Positions 8,672-15,900 of a stretch of 64,000 bases of DNA are shown here, in pieces. The notes under the pieces were generated by a model. It was not told the DNA's origin and did not search any database. It was given only the letters and a program-made list of their open reading frames with translations. This DNA is from CAWFLT01 sp963816795 (GTDB lineage: Bacteria; Acidobacteriota; Vicinamibacteria; Vicinamibacterales; SCN-69-37). Made by a program: the position numbers and the translations under genes. The DNA is taken from the NCBI GenBank assembly GCA_963816795.1, contig CAWFLT010000017.1, positions 248,001 to 312,000 on the forward strand, written 5' to 3'. Every line of letters starts with the position of its first letter. The stretch's first letter is position 1.

Positions 8672-10428
8672 TTCACCACCAGATCCTGGACCTTTCGCTG
8701 CCCCGGCTGCAGCGTGATTGGTACCGCGGACGGGATGAGCGAAGCGAGGAAGGCGGGATCGAACTCTTCGTTCCGGTCGAGGTCGGTGACCGTCGCCAGC
8801 AGGTACTCGCCCGGCGGCAGCGTGAGCGGCCCCGGTCCAGAAAGCGTGAACTGTCCGTTCGTGCCCGGGTGCGTCGTGCGGATCCGGCGCGACCCGGGAA
8901 TCCAGTAGGCCTTGTTCGCTGGGAACACGATCATCGTGTAGTCCGTGGCCGGTGCTCCGGACGAAAGCGTCAGGCGGCCCGAGAGCTCCTGCCAGCGGTC
9001 GCCGTAGGTGACGACGACGCTTTTGGGCAGCGCGTCGGGTCCGATCGTGATCGGCAGATCGGTGACGTCCGTGCCGTCAACCACCACTGACGCGAGCGAC
9101 CAGGTGACACTTTCAGTCGATGCGCCAAAGAACATCGGGCCGCCGAGCAGATAGCGGCCGGGTGTGACGTTGGTGATCGTGAACGCCCCGGACGCATTGG
9201 TGATCGACACCTGTGGGCGCGCGGCGTTGCTCAGCGCGGTCAACGATTCGAACGGCACCCGGCGGCCTGCGAGCGGGGGCGGCGCCGCGCCGTCGAGCGC
9301 CAATTGCGCCGCCAGCTTCAGCGGCGGCCTGAGTGTGAGCTGCAGCGTCTGATCGACGCCGTCGATCTCGAACGCGGCTATCGCGAAGTAACCCGCCTGC
9401 GATCCGGAGCCCAGGACTGACGCCGTGTACGTGCCCGGCACGATGCCGCCGACGTCGAACCGTCCGTCCGGGCCAATGCGGACCCGTGCCGTGAACGACA
9501 GTGCTGCTTCCGGCGCCGTCGAGATCGTCACCTCCGCCGCCTCGAGCGGCCGGCCATCGTCCGTGACGACCGTCGCGCTGACGCGCGCGATGCGCGCCGT
9601 CATCAGGCGAAAGTCGACGCCCTCCCGTTCCTCGCCGGCCGCCAGACGAATTGGGATCGCGTCGTTGAGCCGTGTCGTTCCCGGAAAAAAGACGCTCGCG
9701 TACTGGAGCGCCGGCGTGGGGAGCCCCGGCGTGGCGGCTGGCGCGGCCACCGCGCCGCCTTTCAGTGCGGCGTCAACTTCGGCGTCAGACAACTGTCGAA
9801 AGTTGTCGCGGCCGCCACCGGTGCTGGTCACGAAATAGTCGCCAGGGGCGAGTCCGAAGAATCGGAACTGGCCGCGATCGTCGGTCTGCACCGGCCCGCC
9901 GTCCGGGGTGACCACGTGGGCCGGACCTTCGATATTGCGCTGACGCAGACCGACCGAGATTCTCGCGGCCGGCCGGCCGTCCTCCGTGTAGACCGTTCCT
10001 GCGATCGATCCTGCCGGATACAACCGGATGGCGACATCCGATCGCTTCTGTCCGGCGTCGAGCGCGATCGCCGTCCCCGGGCGTGCCGGGCGGCGCGCGC
10101 CGGCGACGGCGCCGAGATAGGGCAGTTTGCTGGCGCCCACCGTGTAGCGATCGGCCGGCAGATTCGTGAACGCGAACGCTCCCGCATCGTCGGTCGACGT
10201 CACGCGCAGCGTTCCCGTCGCCGCTCCGATCAGCACGACGTTCGCGAGGCGGACGGGTCGTCCGGCGGCACTGTCGCTGACGGTGACGATTCCGGCGATC
10301 GCGCCGGAGCCGGTTGGTGCGGGTGCGACGGTTCGTCCATCGCGTTGACCCTGTGTGCGCACGGCTGGCACCGAAGTGAGTGCGAACGCGAGGACGATCC
10401 ACGCACAGGTGCGAACGGTCGTCCTCAT
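8668..10428 (-). CDS. Secreted carboxypeptidase-regulatory-domain protein
   Basis: 586 residues from ATG 10428, which overlaps the stop of the upstream gene by four bases. Residues 1-26 form a signal peptide (ending VPAVRTQG). Several Ig-like CarboxypepD_reg modules follow, each with a GxIxGxV...GxPxxxxxV pattern: GAIAGIVTVSDSAAGRPV near 40, GSIAGTVYTEDGRPA near 135 and a variant with VVTDDGRPLEAAEV near 280. Glycine/proline-rich linkers join them, and the C-terminus repeats GQFTLSGPGPLTLPPGEYLL. Such proteins are extracytoplasmic, bind or scaffold and are abundant in Acidobacteria; no catalytic site is visible. It forms an operon with the paralogue upstream. Confidence 0.75.
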   Translation of the reverse strand: MRTTVRTCAWIVLAFALTSVPAVRTQGQRDGRTVAPAPTGSGAIAGIVTVSDSAAGRPVRLANVVLIGAATGTLRVTSTDDAGAFAFTNLPADRYTVGASKLPYLGAVAGARRPARPGTAIALDAGQKRSDVAIRLYPAGSIAGTVYTEDGRPAARISVGLRQRNIEGPAHVVTPDGGPVQTDDRGQFRFFGLAPGDYFVTSTGGGRDNFRQLSDAEVDAALKGGAVAAPAATPGLPTPALQYASVFFPGTTRLNDAIPIRLAAGEEREGVDFRLMTARIARVSATVVTDDGRPLEAAEVTISTAPEAALSFTARVRIGPDGRFDVGGIVPGTYTASVLGSGSQAGYFAIAAFEIDGVDQTLQLTLRPPLKLAAQLALDGAAPPPLAGRRVPFESLTALSNAARPQVSITNASGAFTITNVTPGRYLLGGPMFFGASTESVTWSLASVVVDGTDVTDLPITIGPDALPKSVVVTYGDRWQELSGRLTLSSGAPATDYTMIVFPANKAYWIPGSRRIRTTHPGTNGQFTLSGPGPLTLPPGEYLLATVTDLDRNEEFDPAFLASLIPSAVPITLQPGQRKVQDLVVK

Positions 10429-12263
10429 CGCTTCACCGTGATCGATTGCTTGTCGCCGGCGGCAAGCACGATCCGCTGCGCCTGGCGGACCAGCGCTTCG
10501 AGCCGCGGCGCGTCCTGCCAGTCGACCACCTGCTCGTCGGGGACTACGGTCAGGAAGTACTCGCCGGCGGGAAGATTGGAGAGGGTGAATGTGCCTTTGC
10601 TGTCGATCACCGCGGCGCGGAAACGGCCGCGAGCCGCGACAGGTCTCGACCACAGCTGACGATCGGCTGGGAACAAGAGCGCGGTCAGATCCTCGGTCGC
10701 CGCCTTGGACGGGTCGATCAGCTGTCCGTCGATGACCGCCTGTCGAGCGTCTGTGAACGTCAGGACAATGTCATTGATTTCCGTGCTGCCGACGTCGAGC
10801 CCGGTGTCGGTAATGTCAACACCGCCAGCTTCGACGGATTTCAAGGTGGGCCAGCCGGGCATGGCCGCACCCAGGATGTATCGGCCTGGGCCTGCGCCGA
10901 GGATCGAGAACGTGCCATCCGCCGCAACGAGTGCCGTCGGAACGAATCCGACTTGAGCAGGATCGATTGCGATGCGTTGCAGGATCACCAGCGACTTGGT
11001 GAGGAGTTGCGCCGTTGGCTGCGCGGAGGCGCCGACAAACTGCAGACGTCCCCGGACCGGCGTGCCCGGACGAAGCGCGATCGACAATCCCTGGATGTGA
11101 TCTTGACCGACCGTAATCGGATCGGCCGCCCAGAGCAATGGGTCAACGGATGAGCCTGGCGGTGGCTGCGTCAGCGCGTTGCCGCGCGCGCCGAGGAACA
11201 TGATCGCGGATCCGGACGGGCTGCCACCGCCGCGAGCAGCCGCGATGTTGTGCTGCACGCGCAGAACGTACTGACCCGGTGGCACACCGGCGAAATCGAA
11301 GCGTCCATCCGGCTGCACGAGGACCGGCGCGAGTCCGCTGATCATTGCGGCCTCGTCCGTTTCGCCAGCGCGGACGAGCCGGACCGAGCGCGCCGCCAGA
11401 GGACTGACGCTCCCGCTGATCGTGCCCGACACTCGCACCGCGCGTACCGGCACTGTCGTGATGTCCACGCCACGCCGATCCTCGCCGGCCGCCAGAATGA
11501 CGCGTGTCGAGTCGCCGACCGTCGATGCGCTCGGAAAAAACGTCGGCGCAAACGTCCGCAGGGTCGAATCGAGGACGGCGGCATCACCGCCGACGCTCAA
11601 CGCGCGCCCGGCAACCCCGAGCAGTTGCATCGGCTGCGCGGCGAGCGACGTCAACAGCGCACGATCGAAGGGGATGGAATCCGTGCCGCACGCGCAGACG
11701 ACAAACGTGCCCGGCAAGAGATTGCCGAACCGGTACTCGCCGCGGTCATCTGTGCGCGTGAGACCGAGCGGACGCCACGCGGCCTGGCCGTCCGTGATCG
11801 TCCGGCGGAAGACCCGCATCTCGTTGCCGACCACGGGATCGCCGGCGTCGTCCCGCACGGCGCCCGCCATCGTCGCCAGCTTGACGAGGCGGATCTTGAG
11901 GTCGGTGATCCGCCCGCCGGCGACGAGCTCGACGCGGCGCGCGCCCGACAGGCTCGTGTAGCCGATCTTGCTCGCGAAGCTCGCGACGGCCGCTGCTGGA
12001 AGATTCGCAAAAAAGAACCGGCCCTGACTATCGGTGAGCACTGGACCGAGTCCACCCCGTCCGGAGCCCGGGGCCCCGATCGACACGAGGGCTCCAGCAA
12101 TCGGGCGCCCTGACGGCACCTCGATGACCTGACCGGCGAGAAAGCCGGTGCCCGTTGGCGGTGGTGGTGGCGGTGGAGCGCCCCGTTGACCGGACAAGGC
12201 GGCGGCCGTGCTCGCGGCGAAAAGGCCTGCCGCGACGACCCTGCGCTTCCACTTCAGCCGCAT
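10425..12263 (-). CDS. Secreted carboxypeptidase-regulatory-domain protein (paralogue)
   Basis: 612 residues. Signal peptide about 1-25, then a Pro-rich stretch (a run of seven prolines), then repeated beta-sandwich modules: FLAGQVIEVPSGRPIAGA near 41, TMAGAVRDDAGDPVVG near 130, VSGTISGSVSPLAA near 285 and others. Modules end in the 'GxYxLxVxP' style seen in the downstream neighbour (LPAGEYFLTVVPDEQV near 565). Sequence and order match the downstream gene closely enough to suggest tandem duplication. It is extracytoplasmic; the ligand is unknown. First gene of a two-gene operon (ATGA overlap), transcribed away from the SRPBCC/ArsR pair. Confidence 0.75.
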   Translation of the reverse strand: MRLKWKRRVVAAGLFAASTAAALSGQRGAPPPPPPPTGTGFLAGQVIEVPSGRPIAGALVSIGAPGSGRGGLGPVLTDSQGRFFFANLPAAAVASFASKIGYTSLSGARRVELVAGGRITDLKIRLVKLATMAGAVRDDAGDPVVGNEMRVFRRTITDGQAAWRPLGLTRTDDRGEYRFGNLLPGTFVVCACGTDSIPFDRALLTSLAAQPMQLLGVAGRALSVGGDAAVLDSTLRTFAPTFFPSASTVGDSTRVILAAGEDRRGVDITTVPVRAVRVSGTISGSVSPLAARSVRLVRAGETDEAAMISGLAPVLVQPDGRFDFAGVPPGQYVLRVQHNIAAARGGGSPSGSAIMFLGARGNALTQPPPGSSVDPLLWAADPITVGQDHIQGLSIALRPGTPVRGRLQFVGASAQPTAQLLTKSLVILQRIAIDPAQVGFVPTALVAADGTFSILGAGPGRYILGAAMPGWPTLKSVEAGGVDITDTGLDVGSTEINDIVLTFTDARQAVIDGQLIDPSKAATEDLTALLFPADRQLWSRPVAARGRFRAAVIDSKGTFTLSNLPAGEYFLTVVPDEQVVDWQDAPRLEALVRQAQRIVLAAGDKQSITVKR

Positions 12264-12367
12264 CGCGAAAGTATCGCCGAAGTTGGCGATGCCGGCACGA
12301 CCTCACAAAACCTCAACTGAGTGAAGAGCGTTTGGCTGCTCGCGCTAAGGCTCCCTCTCGAAGTTTG

Positions 12368-12428
12368 TGCAACCTGAGGGTTGCATTTCTGGTCAGCCTG
12401 ATCCTATGATGCAACCGAGGAGGTTGCA
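12368..12428 (+). promoter_or_regulatory. Two TGCAACC-N4/5-GGTTGCA palindromes
   Basis: Perfect 7-base inverted repeats at 12368-12385 (4-base spacer) and 12410-12428 (5-base spacer), their centres about 42 bases apart, roughly four helical turns. The second overlaps the GAGGAGG ribosome site just before the SRPBCC start. An ArsR-type repressor is encoded downstream in the same transcript, so these are probably its operators (inference). Confidence 0.65.
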
Positions 12429-12429
12429 T

Positions 12430-12892
12430 ATGCCAGCGACGGCGTCCGATCGCATCGAAAAGTCGATCTTCCTGAAAGCGCCGCGGGCGAAAGTGTGGCG
12501 CGCGCTCACGTCTGCGGAGCAATTCGGAACGTGGTTCGGGGCCAAGCTCCAGGGCGAGTTCGCGCCCGGGTCCACCGTCAGCGGCCGCATCACGATCCAG
12601 GACTACGACCATCTGACGATCGAGATGTTCATCGAGCGGGTGGAGCCAGAACGTCTCCTCGCCTATCGCTGGCATCCGCACGCTGTGGACATCAACATGG
12701 ACTACTCATCGGAGCCGCTGACGCTGGTCGAGTTCACGCTCACCGACGCGCCGGGCGGAACGACGCTGACGGTGACCGAATCGGGATTCGACCGCATTCC
12801 AGCCGGCGCGCCGCCTCGAGGCGTTCCGCATGAATAGTGACGGCTGGGCGCAAGAGCTGCAGCACATCGAGCGGTATGTCACGGGCCAGTAG
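12430..12892 (+). CDS. SRPBCC (AHSA1-like) domain protein, one frame break
   Basis: About 153 residues once a single extra base near 12805 is removed: the frame then reads IPAARRLEAFRMNSDGW and ends ...IERYVTGQ, the normal C-terminus of this family. The N-terminus DRIEKSIFLKAPRAKVWRAL and WFGAKLQGEF are typical of the AHSA1/START-like helix-grip fold, which binds hydrophobic ligands or Hsp90-type partners. Without the correction the protein stops at 12837, 17 residues short. The gene overlaps the start of the ArsR gene (12876). SRPBCC-ArsR pairs are common; the repressor usually controls the pair. Confidence 0.82.
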
Positions 12893-13217
12893 CGCCTCGG
12901 CGAAGCTCCAGGGCGCGGCGCCGCTGTTTGCCGCGCTTGGCGATCCCACGCGCCTGCGCCTGGTCTCGAGGCTTTGCGCCAACGGGCCGCTCTCAATCAG
13001 TGCGTTGGCCGACGGCGCTGACGTCACCCGCCAGGCGGTGACCAAGCACCTCAACACGCTGGCGGCCGCCGGCCTGGCGCGGCCGCACCGGCGCGGCCGC
13101 GAGCTCATCTGGGAGCTCGAACCTCGCCGGCTGGCGCTGGCGCAGCGCCGGCTCGAGGAGATCTCCCATCAGTGGGACGCGGTGCTTGGTCGACTGAAGG
13201 CGTTCGTGGAGGAGTGA
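12876..13217 (+). CDS. ArsR-family winged-helix repressor
   Basis: 113 residues from ATG 12876, inside the tail of the SRPBCC gene. The family core is clear: PLFAALGDPTRLRLVSRLC, LSISALADGADVTRQAVTKH (recognition helix region) and LAAAGLARPHRRGRE (beta wing). No Cys metal-binding box is present, so it is the non-metal type usually linked to SRPBCC proteins. It probably represses its own operon through the two palindromes upstream (inference). Confidence 0.9.
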   Translation: MSRASSASAKLQGAAPLFAALGDPTRLRLVSRLCANGPLSISALADGADVTRQAVTKHLNTLAAAGLARPHRRGRELIWELEPRRLALAQRRLEEISHQWDAVLGRLKAFVEE

Positions 13218-13281
13218 CACAGGTTGACGCGAGAGGGCGGCTGAGCGCATAACTGTCCGACCCCGCTCGAGGAACTCAGCA

Positions 13282-13926
13282 TTGGCCAGTAGAAGGCTCG
13301 CCGTCGTTCTCGTGATGTCGTTGACCGCGACGGCCGGCGCGCGCGCGGTCCAGACACCACGCGCGTTCGTCCCGCTGTTCGACGGCACGCTTTCCAACTG
13401 GGTGGTCGAGAACACGGAGGCCGGCAACTTCACCGTGCGCGACGGCGTGCTTCGCGTCGAGGGCCCGCAAGGCTGGCTGCGGTCGGCCGCGCAGTACGGG
13501 AACTTTTCTCTCCGCGTCGAGTGCCGGTTCCTCACTGAAGATGCCGACAGCGGCGTGTTCGTGCGCGCGCCCGGTCCCGCGTCCAACATCTTCATCCGCG
13601 GCTGGCCGGCCAACGCCTATCAGGTCCAGGTGCGGAGCATGGTCAAGAACCGGACGAACAACCCGCTGTGGATCGGCAACCTCTACCGCCATCGCGTGGC
13701 GCCGGGCGAGACCACTTACGACGCCGACGCCGCGCTCGCCGCCGCCAAACCGACCGGCGAGTGGCAGCTTTTCGAGATCGACGTCGCTGACGATCGTCTT
13801 ACCGTTCAGTTGAACGGCGTCGTCGTGACGCGCGCGGCCAATATCGTCAATCCTCGCGGGTTTATCGGCATCCAAGGCGAAACCGGCGCCCTCGAGTACC
13901 GGACGATCGCGATCCGCGAACACTAG
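13282..13926 (+). CDS. DUF1080 (3-keto-disaccharide hydrolase-like) secreted protein
   Basis: 214 residues from a TTG start (13282) behind GAGGAACTCAGCA; ATG 13315 is a weaker alternative because it would cut into the signal peptide (MASRRLAVVLVMSLTATAGA). The mature part is one DUF1080 concanavalin-like sandwich: FVPLFDGTLSNWVVEN, DGVLRVEGPQGWLRS, YGNFSLRVECRF, DSGVFVRAPG. The C-terminal strand GFIGIQGETGALEYRTIAI matches the usual end of the domain, so the gene is full length. Family members act on keto-sugars outside the cytoplasm; the substrate is not known here. Confidence 0.85.
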   Translation: MASRRLAVVLVMSLTATAGARAVQTPRAFVPLFDGTLSNWVVENTEAGNFTVRDGVLRVEGPQGWLRSAAQYGNFSLRVECRFLTEDADSGVFVRAPGPASNIFIRGWPANAYQVQVRSMVKNRTNNPLWIGNLYRHRVAPGETTYDADAALAAAKPTGEWQLFEIDVADDRLTVQLNGVVVTRAANIVNPRGFIGIQGETGALEYRTIAIREH

Positions 13927-13974
13927 AGCTCGCTCTCGCGCTCGCTATAGCGACATGTGCGAAACCGCTCTAAC

Positions 13975-14478
13975 TCAAACGCTCGCGAACGCCGGATGGT
14001 ACCGGATCAGGCCGGACCGCCCCGCCAATGCGCCCGGCTGAAGCTCGAGCGCCATGAAGACGTCGTCGGGCACGTCGTACTCGCAGCGAAGACCAAAACG
14101 GGACGCCGGCGCGAAACCAAAGCGCGGATAGTAAGCGGCGTGGCCCAACACCACGACTGCGCCTGCACCGAGAAGCCGGCAGCGTTCGAGGCCGTCGCGA
14201 ACGAGCGCCGACCCGATCCCGGTCCGCTGGTTCGCGGGCAGGACGGCCATCGGCGCGAGGCCCATGATCAGCGGCGCCGATCCGCCATCGAGCGTCACCG
14301 GAGAGAAGAGGATGTGCGCCACGATGCGCTCGCCGTCGTCGGCGACGAGCGAGACGATCGGCGACGCCTGAGCGCGAAGGAGATCGACGAGATTGGCCTC
14401 TGCCGCCGTCTCGAATGCCGCCATATTGACGTCGCGCACGGCGCCAATGTCAGCTGGCTCTTCTGTGCGAATGCGCAT
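13975..14478 (-). CDS. GNAT-family N-acetyltransferase
   Basis: 167 residues. MRIRTEEPADIGAVRDVN is the usual N-terminal helix. Motif A, MAVLPANQRTGIGSALVRDG, carries the acetyl-CoA-binding QRTGIG loop, and VVLGHAAYYPRFGF is the characteristic later strand-loop of the YhbS-like group. It transfers acetyl from acetyl-CoA to an amine on an unknown substrate. It converges on the DUF1080 gene. Confidence 0.88.
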   Translation of the reverse strand: MRIRTEEPADIGAVRDVNMAAFETAAEANLVDLLRAQASPIVSLVADDGERIVAHILFSPVTLDGGSAPLIMGLAPMAVLPANQRTGIGSALVRDGLERCRLLGAGAVVVLGHAAYYPRFGFAPASRFGLRCEYDVPDDVFMALELQPGALAGRSGLIRYHPAFASV

Positions 14479-14530
14479 CGATTGGCAGTGTAAAGAGTCA
14501 ACGCCCTGTCGGCGATAGACGAGATAATCT

Positions 14531-14605
14531 CCGCATCTAAAGCGGTTATTGTCGGCCCTACTGCGGCGAATAAGGCTATAATCACCGCATAAAGAGCGGA
14601 TAATG
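14531..14605 (+). promoter_or_regulatory. Promoter and repeated operator upstream of fic
   Basis: A perfect TATAAT (14577-14582) lies 21 bases before the fic start. Two related boxes flank it: CCGCATCTAAAGCGGTTATT (14531-14550) and CCGCATAAAGAGCGGATAAT (14586-14605). Each is an imperfect CCGC/GCGG palindrome, and the second runs into the start codon. The arrangement suggests repression by a DNA-binding protein, possibly the Fic protein's own winged-helix tail. Confidence 0.5.
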
Positions 14606-15715
14606 AGTCCTTACATCCACGAAGCGTCCGACTGGCCGGACTTCCGCTGGGATTCTGCTGCTCTGGGTCCGGGGTTGGCCTCTGTGCGGCTGAAGCAGGG
14701 CAGGCTCATCGGTCAGATGGAGGCTCTGGGATTCACCGTGAGAGAGAACGCCGTCCTCAAGACCCTCACCGAGGACGTGCTGAAGAGCAGCGAAATCGAA
14801 GGCGAGCTGCTCGACGCCGAACAGGTGCGTTCGTCGATCGCCCGCCGTCTGGGCATGGACATCGGGGGCCTCACTCCCGCCGATCGCCACGTCGAGGGCG
14901 TGGTCGAGATGATGCTGGACGCAACGCGCCGCTTTGACCAGCCGCTGACCGACGAACGGCTGTTCGCGTGGCACGCATCACTGTTTCCGACCGGTCGCAG
15001 CGGGCTGACACGGATCACGGTGGGTGGGTGGCGCGACGATCGTAGCGCGCCGATGCAAGTGGTGTCGGGCCCGATCGGGCGGGAGCGCGTCCACTTCGAA
15101 GCTCCTGCAGCGGCCCGGCTCGCCAGCGAGATGCAGCGATTTCTCGACTGGTTCAACAGCGACACTGCGACTGACCCGATTTGTAAAGCCGCGCTCTCGC
15201 ACTTGTGGTTCGTGACGATTCATCCCTTCGACGACGGCAATGGCCGAATCGCGCGAGCGATTGCGGACCTGGCGCTCGCTCGATCGGAGGAAAGCCCCGA
15301 GCGGTTCTACAGCATGTCGTCACAGATCAGGCTGGAGCGCGGCGACTACTACCGCATGCTCGCAGAGACCCAGCAGGCCGGACTGAACGTGACGCCATGG
15401 ATGACGTGGTTCCTCGCCTGCCTCGCGCGCGCCGTTGACGCTGCACACGCCACGCTTGCCGCGGCGCTTTCGAAGGCGCGCTTCTGGGAGCGGCTGCGAG
15501 CCGTGTCGCTCAACGACCGGCAGCGTCAGATGATCGCGCGGCTGCTCGACGGCTTCGACGGAAAGCTGACGACGTCGAAATGGGCAGCGCTGACGAAATG
15601 CTCGCAGGACACGGCGCTCCGAGACATCCAGGAACTCGTCGAGCACGGCGTGCTGACCCGCAATCCGGCCGGTGGGCGCAGCACCAGCTATTCGCTTGCG
15701 GCAATGGGGCAATGA
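14603..15715 (+). CDS. fic: Fic-family AMP-transferase with winged-helix C-terminus
   Basis: 370 residues. The N-terminal DUF4172-like region carries the inhibitory helix motif SSEIEGE (about 62-68), whose Glu blocks ATP binding. The Fic core contains the active-site loop HPFDDGNGR (about 207-215), complete with catalytic His. Residues about 300-370 form a winged helix-turn-helix (KWAALTKCSQDTALRDIQEL...GVLTRNPAGG). Fic enzymes transfer AMP (or another nucleotide moiety) to protein hydroxyls. Class and residues predict an active, self-inhibited enzyme that may bind its own promoter. The last residues and stop (Gly-Gln-stop) are encoded by the following repeat. Confidence 0.9.
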   Translation: MSPYIHEASDWPDFRWDSAALGPGLASVRLKQGRLIGQMEALGFTVRENAVLKTLTEDVLKSSEIEGELLDAEQVRSSIARRLGMDIGGLTPADRHVEGVVEMMLDATRRFDQPLTDERLFAWHASLFPTGRSGLTRITVGGWRDDRSAPMQVVSGPIGRERVHFEAPAAARLASEMQRFLDWFNSDTATDPICKAALSHLWFVTIHPFDDGNGRIARAIADLALARSEESPERFYSMSSQIRLERGDYYRMLAETQQAGLNVTPWMTWFLACLARAVDAAHATLAAALSKARFWERLRAVSLNDRQRQMIARLLDGFDGKLTTSKWAALTKCSQDTALRDIQELVEHGVLTRNPAGGRSTSYSLAAMGQ

Positions 15716-15806
15716 GGCAATGAGGCAGTGAGGCAATGGGGCAGTGCGGCAGTGCAGGAAAGCACTTCATTGCCCCATTCACACATTGCCTCATTGGCCC
15801 ATTGCG
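15701..15806. repeat. Inverted GCAATGAGGCAATG repeat (copy 2)
   Basis: Left arm (15701 to about 15755): tandem GGCAATGA/GGCAGTGA units. Right arm (about 15765-15806): TTCATTGCCCCATT, CATTGCCTCATTGG. Same family and layout as 2093-2190. The fic gene ends in the left arm with GGG-CAA-TGA, exactly as the phosphatase gene does in copy 1. Confidence 0.85.
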
Positions 15807-15889
15807 TGCTCTGGCTCGACGCGCATTTGGCGATGCTGCGCTACGGCATCGACGACATCCGGAAGGTCGACGTCAGCCGCGTCGCGTAA
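15806..15889 (+). other. Short open frame, possible C-terminal gene fragment
   Basis: A 27-codon frame (VLWLDAHLAMLRYGIDDIRK..., stop TAA 15887-15889) directly after the repeat. The amino-acid make-up looks protein-like, but there is no ribosome site or upstream coding sequence. It may be the tail of a gene whose body was lost or displaced by the repeat. Weakly supported. Confidence 0.25.
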
Positions 15890-15900
15890 ACTCGGCCGTC

